Source of the DNA: a virus
Length of the DNA: 41,002 nt
IMG/VR virus record: IMGVR_UViG_3300030329_003676
Location: 1-41,002 of that record
Strand: one strand, 5' to 3'
Part shown: positions 1 through 7,190 of the stretch, piece by piece
How positions within the stretch are numbered: position 1 is the stretch's first letter
Layout: every line of letters starts with the position of its first letter
The notes under the pieces: generated by a model
The model's database searches: none
The model's input: the letters and a program-made list of their open reading frames with translations, nothing else
What the model was told of the DNA's origin: nothing
Made by a program: the position numbers and the translations under genes

Positions 1-191
1 CCTCCACCGCCTCCTCCACCACCACGGAGAATGCCACCACCACCCCCGCCTCCACAGGTTAATATTTCATAGAACTTAGCTCCAGATACTTTGGAAAAAG
101 CTCCATCACTATTAACTGCTGAACGAGTAGTAGTACCATTAATAGACCTAGAAAAGTCTTGGTTATCACCATATAATCTTCTTACAACCAT
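1..191 (-). CDS. Glycine-rich tail fibre/adhesin (N-terminal part, cut by window edge)
   Basis: The gene starts at the ATG complementary to 189-191, behind a strong AAGGAG site, and runs off the left end after about 63 codons. The visible part begins MVVRRLYGDNQDFSRSI, continues through a Ser/Thr-rich stretch, then has a Cys followed by two runs of six and seven glycines split by Ile-Leu-Arg. Poly-glycine runs of this kind occur in phage distal tail adhesins, such as the T-even gp38 family, where they form a stacked glycine core, and in other fibre tips. It is the last visible gene of the late operon, where receptor-binding genes usually lie. The role is inferred from composition and position; the missing C-terminus would decide it. 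Confidence 0.6.
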   Translation of the reverse strand, partial: MVVRRLYGDNQDFSRSINGTTTRSAVNSDGAFSKVSGAKFYEILTCGGGGGGGILRGGGGGGG

Positions 192-206
192 GAAAGCTCC
201 TTAATG

Positions 207-542
207 CTATTCTGTTATTTCAACACCAAAGGCATTGAAAGATACATCTGCATCAGATGCGTATACTGATAATACATCAGTTGCTCCCAAAGTTATTCCC
301 AATGTAAGCGTAACTGTGTCATTAGCAGCTATTGTTGCATCGTAAACAAGATAGTGCTTATCAACTATACTAGCTCCTGCACCTCTTACAGCTATTCTGT
401 AAGTAGATGAACCTCCACCATGTTCATTTACGACTATTGATGAAACAATAGCCGCCTTGCCTGAACCTGGAGGACCATATAGGGTAGTCAGAGAAGCATT
501 TGCTTCTGTCTGCCCTAATAACTTGTATGCGTATGTTGCCAT
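207..542 (-). CDS. Small virion structural protein
   Basis: This 111-residue protein starts ATG behind GGAG (spacing 6). It is predicted to be all-beta, rich in Ala/Val/Thr/Gly, with the pattern SSIVV-N...YRIAV...KHYLVYDATIAANDTVTL. I recall this type from many marine phage structural genes next to tail fibres, usually reading YTVP...A-VSSIVV at the N-terminus. In this copy residues 22-29 read YGPPGSGK, which looks like a Walker A loop but lies in the beta-protein position, with no other ATPase motif. It sits between the truncated adhesin and a 62-residue gene, and is probably a fibre- or baseplate-associated virion protein. The exact role is unknown. Confidence 0.7.
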   Translation of the reverse strand: MATYAYKLLGQTEANASLTTLYGPPGSGKAAIVSSIVVNEHGGGSSTYRIAVRGAGASIVDKHYLVYDATIAANDTVTLTLGITLGATDVLSVYASDADVSFNAFGVEITE

Positions 543-551
543 ATTATTCTC

Positions 552-740
552 CTAGCTTATTGTCTTTTCCCCAAATGCTCCCATTAATAGAGGTGCTACT
601 CCATCACTTTCGGCATTAAATCTTATAAGACCTACACCTGATAATAGCAGAATTTGAAGTCCTTCTTCCATTCCTACAGAAACAGGTGTACTAGCACCGA
701 ACCCTGAAACTTGATAACCGAAAGATATAGGACCTGACAT
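552..740 (-). CDS. Small unknown protein of the tail operon
   Basis: This 62-residue protein, beginning MSGPISFGYQVSGFG, has its ATG overlapping the stop codon of the upstream gene (TAATG), so translation is probably coupled. It is predicted beta-rich, with hydrophobic segments (LQILLLSGVGLIRF) but no convincing transmembrane helix or motif. Its position within the tail gene string suggests a virion protein. I do not recognise a family. Confidence 0.6.
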   Translation of the reverse strand: MSGPISFGYQVSGFGASTPVSVGMEEGLQILLLSGVGLIRFNAESDGVAPLLMGAFGEKTIS

Positions 741-1771
741 TATGCCTCGTGTACATCATCTACTGTATAGAATAATTTTATTCCTATAAGTCTTACATCA
801 CCTGTTTGGGTATCTCCTGAAACATCTCTTGTAACTCTAAAGTAAACTAAATCATTTGCAGCAGGCGAACCTTGTATAGTAATAGCTTCACTCTCTGCTG
901 ATACCATTATGTCATTTGAAGTACCACTATGTGCTAAAGCTGTATGCTCTCCAGGAGCAGAGAAGTCAGTCCCACCAATAGCGTCATCACTTGTTTTAGC
1001 TAGACCTTCTAATGCGAACTGTACTGTTCCTGTATTAGTTCCTGTAACTGTCCAGAAAGACCTGAATGTTACAGTACTTTCATTCCAATATGAAGGCATT
1101 GCTATAGAGAACTGTGCGTATGAATCAGCACCATCTGCGAAATCTAAAACTTTTAATTCTGGTTCATTTTCAGCTATCTCTACTTGCTTCAATGCTGAAC
1201 AGCCATTTGTACTTGAAGGGTACATAGCTGCAGCAGGTATCCATATTGATTGTTTACCTATTGCATCATTAGTGAATGTTAAATCGTATGGGTCACCATC
1301 TGTTCCGTTATCTGTATCAGTCCAGTTTGTAGTAATACCTGAACCAATAAACTTAACTTCTCTTGCTGTATATACTCCTGATGCAACAGCTGGAGCAATA
1401 CTTACTTCATCACCACTGTCATCTTCTAATACAAAACCTTGTTGAACAGCATCATGTGCTTCTTCTATATGTTGTTTAACTACAGCTAATCTTACTGTTG
1501 TTCCTGAATCATGTGTTGGTGCAGTAGCAGCATCTCCTGCTGTTCCATGGTCACCATCTACATCTCTCGTAACTGTAGCTGCAGCATGAGCTGTTCCTGA
1601 TGACCAAAGGACTATCTCTCTATTGCTGTCGTTATCTGGGTCTATTACAAAATATGCAGGAGCATCTACTCCTGGGTCAACTGCTAAGTTCATAGACGTA
1701 CCACCTGCTGCTAATTGTGCAGCTAATGTGGATTCATATGCGTTAACTAAGTTTGTTTCTCTTGCTACCAT
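740..1771 (-). CDS. Tail structural protein, beta-rich, possible fibre/neck component
   Basis: This 343-residue protein starts ATG at 1771. The N-terminal 100 residues (NLVNAYESTLAAQLAAGGTS..., then FVIDPDNDSNREIV and RDVDGDHGTA) look like a small beta domain found at the start of phage fibre and tail proteins. The middle (about 100-170) links to a C-terminal beta-sandwich-like half (IWIPAAAMYPSSTNGC...FADGADSYAQFSIAMPSYW...). The C-terminal pattern is one I associate with marine phage virion proteins. There is no close Shine-Dalgarno site. A TATAAT box 8 nt upstream of the ATG suggests a leaderless internal transcript. Its exact place in the virion is unknown. Confidence 0.65.
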   Translation of the reverse strand: MVARETNLVNAYESTLAAQLAAGGTSMNLAVDPGVDAPAYFVIDPDNDSNREIVLWSSGTAHAAATVTRDVDGDHGTAGDAATAPTHDSGTTVRLAVVKQHIEEAHDAVQQGFVLEDDSGDEVSIAPAVASGVYTAREVKFIGSGITTNWTDTDNGTDGDPYDLTFTNDAIGKQSIWIPAAAMYPSSTNGCSALKQVEIAENEPELKVLDFADGADSYAQFSIAMPSYWNESTVTFRSFWTVTGTNTGTVQFALEGLAKTSDDAIGGTDFSAPGEHTALAHSGTSNDIMVSAESEAITIQGSPAANDLVYFRVTRDVSGDTQTGDVRLIGIKLFYTVDDVHEA

Positions 1772-1808
1772 TTTATTTTATTATACCTCTTTTATCCATA
1801 TCTCATAA
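1772..1808 (-). promoter_or_regulatory. Candidate internal promoter giving a leaderless transcript
   Basis: On the minus strand a perfect TATAAT (complement of 1780-1785) lies 8 nt before the ATG at 1771. About 17 nt further upstream is a weak -35 candidate, TTATGA (complement of 1803-1808). A start point 6-8 nt below the -10 box would fall at or next to the A of the ATG. The nearest purine-rich site, AGAGG, is about 15 nt away, too far to act as a normal ribosome binding site. A -10 box this close to the start codon is typical of leaderless genes in actinobacteria. The AT-rich context means chance cannot be excluded. Confidence 0.4.
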
Positions 1809-3729
1809 TACTATATGCATTTATTCCTGGAGCATTACCTGAAGTAACTGTACCATAAATTCCCTGCCTTGTCCCACGAATTGTAATTATAGCATACCTT
1901 GTAACACTACCAAAATTAGGATTACCTTGTATAGGATATTGTATTTTTTCTACAACTCCTCTTATTACTTCAGCAGGGTCATAAATTTCTAATACTACTG
2001 GTGTACCTTCTTTAGCTTTTAATGATTGATATATTGTTTCTCCTAAATTCTTTACAGTAAAAGGTTTTCTAAATGGTCTTTCTACTCTATCACTAAGATT
2101 AACTGGTATCTGTACAAGTACTAACTCTGGTCTTGCTAATGCACGATAAGCTATAGCGTTTACTTCTGGTGCAGTAGTAGAACCTTGAGACTTAAGTACA
2201 ACCTTCATAGCACCATATCTGGATATTTTATTTGTTATCTGTGTTTCTGCAGTTCCTGTACCTGATTGTGCATGAATAACTTTATCCCAACTTGAATGAG
2301 TTGAGGAAGTTATACCTGCTATGTCATCTGATACATGTAATTCTACTGTATGTCCTGATGCTATATCTGGTGTTTCTATTTGAGCTTCTACCCATTGTTT
2401 TCTCTCAGCAGTAAAGAAATCTGCGTTAGCTGTTATAAGATAACCTTCAGTTTCGTAGTTAGATGTTTCTTGCCATACACCACTACCTTGAACTGTAGCT
2501 AAGAATTTGCCATCCATTTCTCCAATTCCTTTAACAATATTGCCAGCACCAAGTTTCAAGTCTCTAGCTATACCTGCAGTAGGAAGATAATATCTCCATA
2601 AATAAGAATTATCAGCTGTTTCCTTTATACCTGTATAGACAGAATCTCTTGTTGAATACAATCTGTAAGGACTAGCATCAATAGATGCTATATTCCATTC
2701 TTTAATTAATTGTTGATTACCAAGAACATAGAGGTCATCAGCTACCACTATATCGGCACTATATAACCTACCAACAACTTTACTATCGGTCTGTGACACT
2801 TTTGTACCATAAAATATTTTTCCCTGTGTTTCAGTAATACAAGTAGCTACTTCACCTTTTAGTTCTGTAGTACCTTTTGCTGTGAATGTTCCTGCTATAT
2901 CTTTGATAGAGTATATCCTTCCATCACTAGCAACGGCTAAGATAACTGCACCTGCATCAACTACATCAGTCCAACTTTGTCCTGAAGGTAATGTCTCTAT
3001 AGCAGAACCTACAGTTGTAGCTCCATCATATTGATGTAATGTTGTACCAGCAGATACAAGCATTAATCCTTTAACAGACCAAATACCATCATAAATAGCT
3101 GCTGACATCTTTTGTGTAGATACTGGTGTTGTTACATTAGTTAATTGTTCTATCTCTCCTGCTGAACCATTGTTAGCAGCAACATAGAGTAAATCTCCAT
3201 GTGCAGTCATACCTTTAATGTTATAACCTGCAGTTAGATTAGTTGATATTGTAGTCCAAGTATCTCCTCCATCTGTTGACCTATATAAAGTAGTATCATC
3301 TGATACATAAATATTTGTTTCAACAATAGCCATAGCATTATCTCCATCAGAAGAACTTAATGCTTGTTCTAACTCTGTTTGAAATAACATCTTTAAGCTA
3401 TACGGAGTTCCCTTATTCTGAGTAAATACATCTACCCCACTACTATCCCAAAATCTTGTAGTATCATTCTCACTCATACCTCTTTTATGAGCCATATCTA
3501 AATTACTACCACCAGAGAAATTATTTCTTGAATATATACGACCTATGTTTCTAGTAAAGTCTTCAGGATTTTGATTTACATTTATATCTTGTGTCTGTAC
3601 ATCAGATGATTCTATTTGCATTGGAGCTTCATTACTTATAGCAGCTCTATATAGTTGATTATCTATTCTGAAGTCATACCCTTTTCTTTTAGGGTCATTT
3701 ACCTCTGCTTGTGTAGCTAGTCTTACCAT
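1792..3729 (-). CDS. Large tail protein with Asp-box beta-propeller segment
   Basis: This 645-residue protein has its ATG overlapping the upstream stop (TAATG). The N-terminus (about 1-120) holds conserved-looking short segments (NDPKRKGYDFRIDNQLYRAA, DFTRNIGRIYSRNNF). From about 140 there are repeated WD/BNR-like strands, including a clear Asp-box (LYRSTDGGDTWTTIS), as found in beta-propellers of sialidases, photosystem assembly factors and phage tail proteins. The C-terminal 170 residues look like a further beta domain. Size and position after a neck-type gene recall the nozzle or tubular tail proteins of podoviruses, some of which are propellers. The enzyme label sialidase is not supported. 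Function is inferred from fold signature and context. Confidence 0.65.
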   Translation of the reverse strand: MVRLATQAEVNDPKRKGYDFRIDNQLYRAAISNEAPMQIESSDVQTQDINVNQNPEDFTRNIGRIYSRNNFSGGSNLDMAHKRGMSENDTTRFWDSSGVDVFTQNKGTPYSLKMLFQTELEQALSSSDGDNAMAIVETNIYVSDDTTLYRSTDGGDTWTTISTNLTAGYNIKGMTAHGDLLYVAANNGSAGEIEQLTNVTTPVSTQKMSAAIYDGIWSVKGLMLVSAGTTLHQYDGATTVGSAIETLPSGQSWTDVVDAGAVILAVASDGRIYSIKDIAGTFTAKGTTELKGEVATCITETQGKIFYGTKVSQTDSKVVGRLYSADIVVADDLYVLGNQQLIKEWNIASIDASPYRLYSTRDSVYTGIKETADNSYLWRYYLPTAGIARDLKLGAGNIVKGIGEMDGKFLATVQGSGVWQETSNYETEGYLITANADFFTAERKQWVEAQIETPDIASGHTVELHVSDDIAGITSSTHSSWDKVIHAQSGTGTAETQITNKISRYGAMKVVLKSQGSTTAPEVNAIAYRALARPELVLVQIPVNLSDRVERPFRKPFTVKNLGETIYQSLKAKEGTPVVLEIYDPAEVIRGVVEKIQYPIQGNPNFGSVTRYAIITIRGTRQGIYGTVTSGNAPGINAYSIMRYG

Positions 3730-4733
3730 TAGCTAGGATATGTTATTTGATTAAGAGCTACTGGCTCTGGATATCTAGCCTTCAAATCTTTCTTTGCTTG
3801 GTCTAATAATGTTTGTTGATAAGAAAGTAGCCCATTTCTTATATTTGATGAAGCACCTACAGGATAACTGCCAATAGCTAACTGGTCTGTTATAAAATCT
3901 GCAGTAGCTGCAGGTATATCTCTACCAGATAACATCTGTGCAGCAGCACCAGCCATAATAATAGGTTCCCATTCGTCTTGTAAACCTATAGTTGTTAATG
4001 TATCTGTCTCTGCTGTAGGTTGTATAAACTTCTTTTTGAATGTTACATAGACTGTATGTCCTGCAGCTATACCTGAAAACTGTAAAGCATGTACTACATC
4101 TGGTCCTGTTGTATAAGTTATTGTTCTCTCTGTACTTGTTGAGTCTGTATACGTAAATGGATTAGGTAAATCAATCATTTCTACAGCAACACCTTTGAAA
4201 GTTAAACCTGTTTGGTCTGAACCAGCAGACCAATCTGTATATTGAGATAAAGCTTTTATAGGTGCTACTAAATAGTTATTAGTACCTGGAGAATCATATG
4301 TTCCTAGTAATGTATAGCCAGTACCACTAGTACTTTCTACAGTTTCTACTGCATAAAGTGATGGATAAAGATTTGCTATTTGGTCACAAACTGCATCGAA
4401 TACAGCTTTACGTGTAAAAGCAGGTGCTATTTTGATTAACTTACCAGCTACATGTTCTACTGCTGTAGTACCTCTAGTACCTCTAACTACTGTTACAGTA
4501 TTATTTACTGTATCAACATCAGTACAATACATCAATTCATGTTCACACTCAAGTATGGTTCCAGCATCCATAACATCTTCTTCTTCCTGTGTTAATAAAT
4601 CTGCATTAAAGGATACAGAAGTTGCTGAGGCATTAAAAGTTGTACTAACTGCAGTATATGATTGTAAGTCATCTGCAGGTTCTAGATATTCTCTAAAAAC
4701 TCTGTCTACTATTCCACCGATTGTTGTACTCAT
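3729..4733 (-). CDS. Putative neck/head-to-tail adaptor or tail protein
   Basis: This 334-residue protein overlaps its neighbours by TAATG on both sides. The N-terminus (MSTTIGGIVDRVFREYLEP) is followed by a beta region with a CEHELMYCTDV loop and VVRGTRGTTAVEH. Around residues 130-150 is a helical piece (FTRKAVFDAVCDQIANLYPSL), of a kind I associate with neck or adaptor proteins of marine podovirus-like phages. The C-terminal part contains HALQFSGIAAGHTVYVTFKKKFIQP and a helix-rich end. It lies between the capsid and the large tail propeller, as an adaptor should. The assignment is by position and general resemblance only. Confidence 0.5.
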   Translation of the reverse strand: MSTTIGGIVDRVFREYLEPADDLQSYTAVSTTFNASATSVSFNADLLTQEEEDVMDAGTILECEHELMYCTDVDTVNNTVTVVRGTRGTTAVEHVAGKLIKIAPAFTRKAVFDAVCDQIANLYPSLYAVETVESTSGTGYTLLGTYDSPGTNNYLVAPIKALSQYTDWSAGSDQTGLTFKGVAVEMIDLPNPFTYTDSTSTERTITYTTGPDVVHALQFSGIAAGHTVYVTFKKKFIQPTAETDTLTTIGLQDEWEPIIMAGAAAQMLSGRDIPAATADFITDQLAIGSYPVGASSNIRNGLLSYQQTLLDQAKKDLKARYPEPVALNQITYPS

Positions 4734-4909
4734 TAAGCAACCCTCTCAGTTTCTTTAGCATAAGCAGATACACCGAATAGAGCCATTGTATAACCTGCAC
4801 TCTTCTCTGATTCATCTTCAATCAAAGATACAGATGATTCAATAGCTTCGCTAATGGTAGCTTCTAGTGATAGAAGTTTACCTTCTTTAAGCATTAAGAG
4901 CATACTCAT
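4733..4909 (-). CDS. Small helical protein between capsid and neck genes
   Basis: A 58-residue reading frame starts at the ATG complementary to 4907-4909, with AGGAG five bases upstream, and ends in TAATG overlap with the next gene. The product (MSMLLMLKEGKLLSLEAT...) is predicted to be mostly helical: a hydrophobic first turn, an acidic middle (LIEDESEKS) and a GYTMALFGVSAYAKE tail. The good ribosome site, tight packing and coupling make it a real gene. Function is unknown. It could be a small head-completion or scaffolding accessory protein. Confidence 0.6.
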   Translation of the reverse strand: MSMLLMLKEGKLLSLEATISEAIESSVSLIEDESEKSAGYTMALFGVSAYAKETERVA

Positions 4910-4917
4910 TGTTGCTC

Positions 4918-5247
4918 CTAACTACTTCTTAATAAGACTTTAATTTCTGAACTAGTATCTTCTGTAGAGCCTGATATTATTTGTAAATATCCTCCTGATG
5001 CAAAAGCCCAACCACTAGGGTCAACTCTTGTAACATCATCAGCAGCTACAGTATAACTTACAGTAGAACCATCAGTTTCTTTTACATCTTTCCAGGCTGC
5101 TCCATCAGAAGACCATTTAAAAGATATACTTGTTCCGTTCCAACCTGAACCAGGTAAGAAACCACATACTAATTTAGAGTGTAAATCTATAGAAGGTGAT
5201 GCAGTAGCACTACCTGTATACTTTACATTCTGTATCTTGTTTGCCAT
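4918..5247 (-). CDS. Putative capsid decoration/head-associated beta protein
   Basis: This 109-residue protein is encoded directly downstream of the major capsid gene. It is predicted all-beta with a single immunoglobulin-like or jelly-roll-like layout: TGSATASPSIDLHSK, ISFKWSSDGAAWKDV, SYTVAADDVTRVDPSG, GGYLQIISGS. Small beta proteins in this slot are commonly head decoration or head-fibre proteins. GGAG lies 9 nt before the ATG. The call rests on position and predicted fold, and no family is recognised with certainty. Confidence 0.55.
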   Translation of the reverse strand: MANKIQNVKYTGSATASPSIDLHSKLVCGFLPGSGWNGTSISFKWSSDGAAWKDVKETDGSTVSYTVAADDVTRVDPSGWAFASGGYLQIISGSTEDTSSEIKVLLRSS

Positions 5248-5282
5248 TTAATCTTTCTCCATAATATATATTTTACTATAGC

Positions 5283-5320
5283 AGAACAATGGGAGCTGGT
5301 GGAGCAACTCCCAAAGTTCT
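5283..5320 (-). promoter_or_regulatory. Hairpin just after the capsid gene
   Basis: In the 89-nt gap between the capsid stop and the next gene, AGAAC/GTTCT (5283-5287 with 5316-5320) and GGGAG/CTCCC (5291-5295 with 5308-5312) form a two-part stem with a 3 x 3 internal loop and a 12-nt terminal loop. On the transcribed (minus) strand no U-run follows, so a full terminator is unlikely. An attenuator or RNA-processing hairpin that keeps capsid mRNA abundant over tail mRNA would fit. Confidence 0.45.
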
Positions 5321-5336
5321 AACTATTTTTACAAGA

Positions 5337-6476
5337 TTACTCTTGTGTAACGTTGTGGATAACGCAGTGGTAACCTGGGGGACCGAAGTCTATTCCCATC
5401 TCCATATACACTGCTTTTCCAACTCTTGCATAATCGTCTTGGTCTAAGTCTCTTACGAACACAGTTCCATATCCTGGGATATTTGTGAAAACTGGTTGTA
5501 TGAAAGCAAAGTCAAGCAAGAAAGCTGCACCCTTAGAGTTAGGCATTATGTTAGGGTCGATAACCATCAATCCGATAGCTCCAAAAGGAGTAACGATTGT
5601 ATCGATATCAACACCTGCGATATTTCTATCTCTTGGAAGGATAGCTGCATTCATTGCAGTTGCAGGACTTGTAGCTTCTACTAGCTCTTTGTTAAGAGAA
5701 AGAAGCTGCCCTGGAGTAACAACAAGAACTGGTTGAATCATTGGTGCCTGAGCATCATACATTCTTTTCATGACACCAGCGACTGTGTCCCAAGTCATCT
5801 TTTGTCTAGTTCCTGAATCGTCTCCATCTGTGTCGTTGTAATAAGCGTTTCCACCGTTAGCAACAGAAGCTGCAGTATTGCTAGCATTCTTGTTTAACTG
5901 TAGATACTCATACAAACCACGCATCTCTCTAGTTCCTGAACCAGGGGTTGTGTTAGCACCATCAGCAAAAGTACCGTTGAATGCAAACCATTCAACTTCT
6001 CTTGCCAACTTCTCAAGAGCTAATGTTAATTGCTCTGAGAACTCATCAACTATTGGGTTACCACCAGCTAGACCTAATTTGTCAGCTGCTGTAACTGTTC
6101 CATCACCATCTGAAGAGTTAATAATATTTGCACTCAAATCAAACGGATTTTGATGTTGAAAAGTTGCCATAGCTGTGTAAGACATTTTTACACCCTTATG
6201 GAAAACCTGAGTAACGCCTGTAAATGCAACTCTATCTCTACCTAAGTATTCTGTAGGCTGAGCTCCTTCTTGACCTTTAGTAGGTTCAGAAGAAATTGTT
6301 GCACTATCGGCTACTTGAATTTGCCAGAAAGTTGACTGTAATACCTTACCGCCATTTAAACCACCAATTGCAGAGAGGAAGGGAGTCCTTTGACCACCAA
6401 CACGAAATAACTCACCAGTAAAGTTGTTAACGTTCTGGGAGTAAATTGTACTATTTGTCAGCGATATAGCTGCCAT
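5337..6476 (-). CDS. Major capsid protein, HK97 fold, SU10/DUF5309-like
   Basis: This 379-residue protein has a strong GGAGG site 7 nt before the ATG. It follows a scaffold-like gene and precedes a decoration-like gene. Residues 1-110 hold an N-arm and E-loop-like region (NSTIYSQNVNNFTGELF..., FWQIQVADSATISSEPTKGQ, then VTQVFHKGVKMSYTAM). A long helix follows (DEFSEQLTLALEKLAREVEW). The centre has MTWDTVAGVMKRMYDAQAP and PVLVVTPGQLLSLNKEL, typical of the P-domain/A-domain of the DUF5309 (SU10 major capsid) family. The C-terminus carries beta strands (GAIGLMVIDPNIMPNSKGAAF...) as in that family. There is no protease gene nearby, so cleavage of a delta domain is not indicated. The MCP call is strong from context; the family name is from recognition, not a search. 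Confidence 0.85.
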   Translation of the reverse strand: MAAISLTNSTIYSQNVNNFTGELFRVGGQRTPFLSAIGGLNGGKVLQSTFWQIQVADSATISSEPTKGQEGAQPTEYLGRDRVAFTGVTQVFHKGVKMSYTAMATFQHQNPFDLSANIINSSDGDGTVTAADKLGLAGGNPIVDEFSEQLTLALEKLAREVEWFAFNGTFADGANTTPGSGTREMRGLYEYLQLNKNASNTAASVANGGNAYYNDTDGDDSGTRQKMTWDTVAGVMKRMYDAQAPMIQPVLVVTPGQLLSLNKELVEATSPATAMNAAILPRDRNIAGVDIDTIVTPFGAIGLMVIDPNIMPNSKGAAFLLDFAFIQPVFTNIPGYGTVFVRDLDQDDYARVGKAVYMEMGIDFGPPGYHCVIHNVTQE

Positions 6477-6514
6477 TTTATACCTCCGTATTTAGTTGTT
6501 TAGCTTGTACTTAA

Positions 6515-6988
6515 TTAATTTTTAGATGTCTTTTCGTCTTCCATCAGAGTAAGTTTTGCTCGGATACTATCTTTAGGAGTACCCTTTGCAATAATATTCT
6601 GTAAATCCTCCAGAACATCTGTTGGTACGTCACTTTGTGAATTTGCATCAAGTGCTGCAACTCTAGCTCTAGCATCATCCTGAACAGGTTGTTCCTCAAC
6701 AGGGGGTGTGACTTCCTCTTGTGCCACATTGCCTGCTTCATAACCATACTCGGCTTTTGCAAACTCGGTTACCGCTTCAACTGAAGCTTCACCTTCATAT
6801 ACTTGCTTTAGGGCCTTACCAAAACCTTTGCTTACATCAAGACCGATTTCATTAAAAATTCCATCCATCTTTTCTGCTTTAAGAGACTCTAATTCAGCTA
6901 ATAACTTAGCATTCTCGTCACTCTTTCTATCAATGGTTTCACGCATTGCCTTAGCTCCAGAACCTTCTGGTGCTTCAAATTCGTCCAT
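6515..6988 (-). CDS. Scaffold-like protein
   Basis: This 157-residue acidic, Glu/Lys/Ala-rich protein is encoded directly before the capsid gene, the standard slot for scaffolding proteins. The start is set at the ATG complementary to 6986-6988 (MDEFEAPEGSG) because an ideal AGGAGGT site lies 5 nt upstream. An upstream in-frame GTG would place that site inside the coding region. A coiled coil spans about residues 15-45 (ETIDRKSDENAKLLAELESL), followed by an alpha-helical linker, a Pro/Glu-rich hinge (EEVTPPVEEQPVQDD) and a C-terminal helical segment (LEDLQNIIAKGTPKDSIRAK), probably the capsid-binding end. The role is inferred from position, acidity and coiled coil. Confidence 0.7.
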   Translation of the reverse strand: MDEFEAPEGSGAKAMRETIDRKSDENAKLLAELESLKAEKMDGIFNEIGLDVSKGFGKALKQVYEGEASVEAVTEFAKAEYGYEAGNVAQEEVTPPVEEQPVQDDARARVAALDANSQSDVPTDVLEDLQNIIAKGTPKDSIRAKLTLMEDEKTSKN

Positions 6989-7176
6989 ATCGTACCTCCT
7001 CACAGTATTAACCTATCAGACTAAGCCTGTGGAACCTAGCCGTGGTGTTACCCCTCACACTTGACTTAAGGTTGGGTAACAAGACCCTAAGTCCTTACTC
7101 TGCGGTTTCTATACAAGCTTTCTACGCAGGCTCTGAAAGCTGATTGCAGGTCTACTAAGCGGACCACGCAACGCTA
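6989..7176 (-). ncRNA. Structured leader RNA with two tandem H-type pseudoknots
   Basis: This is a gene-free 187-nt gap that looks more G+C-rich than its surroundings. Read on the minus strand it starts with a hairpin (7168-7171 with 7144-7147, then 7162-7165 with 7149-7152). Pseudoknot 1 has stem 1 of 7 bp (7141-7135 with 7122-7116); its loop bases 7129-7125 (CTGCG) pair with 7104-7100 (CGCAG). Pseudoknot 2 has stem 1 of 10 bp with one G-U (7093-7084 with 7072-7063); loop bases 7081-7074 (TGTTACCC) pair perfectly with 7053-7046 (GGGTAACA). Loop lengths (5/2/11 and 2/1/9) suit H-type folds. A last short helix (CACAG/CTGTG, 7031-7027 with 7005-7001) touches the AGGAGG ribosome site of the scaffold gene. 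The leader is predicted to control scaffold/capsid expression or to be a separate RNA. Confidence 0.65.
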
Positions 7177-7190
7177 ATACTTATTATACA
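7177..7190 (-). promoter_or_regulatory. Candidate promoter for scaffold/capsid transcript
   Basis: On the minus strand a perfect TATAAT (complement of 7183-7188) lies just after the stop codon of the upstream gene and just before the structured leader, so transcription would begin near 7176. No good -35 box is found at the right distance: TTGTCC at 7204-7199 is only 10 nt away. It sits next to an interrupted palindrome CTGGAC-tt-GTCCAG (7197-7210), which could bind a phage activator. Confidence 0.5.

Noticed and set aside
207-542. Walker A-like YGPPGSGKA in the 111-residue tail protein
   Set aside because: The protein is a small all-beta virion type with no Walker B or other ATPase motif, and similar proteins I recall have an unrelated YTVP sequence at this spot. 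It is most likely a coincidence.
909-1445. Plus-strand open frame opposite the tail gene
   Set aside because: It is a long antisense frame within a well-supported minus-strand gene, without a ribosome site. The same holds for other opposite-strand frames such as those at 4432, 5485, 14414 and 28367.
6988-7003. GTG start at 7003 for the scaffold gene
   Set aside because: It would place the ideal AGGAGGT site inside the coding region; the ATG at 6988 uses that site at normal spacing.
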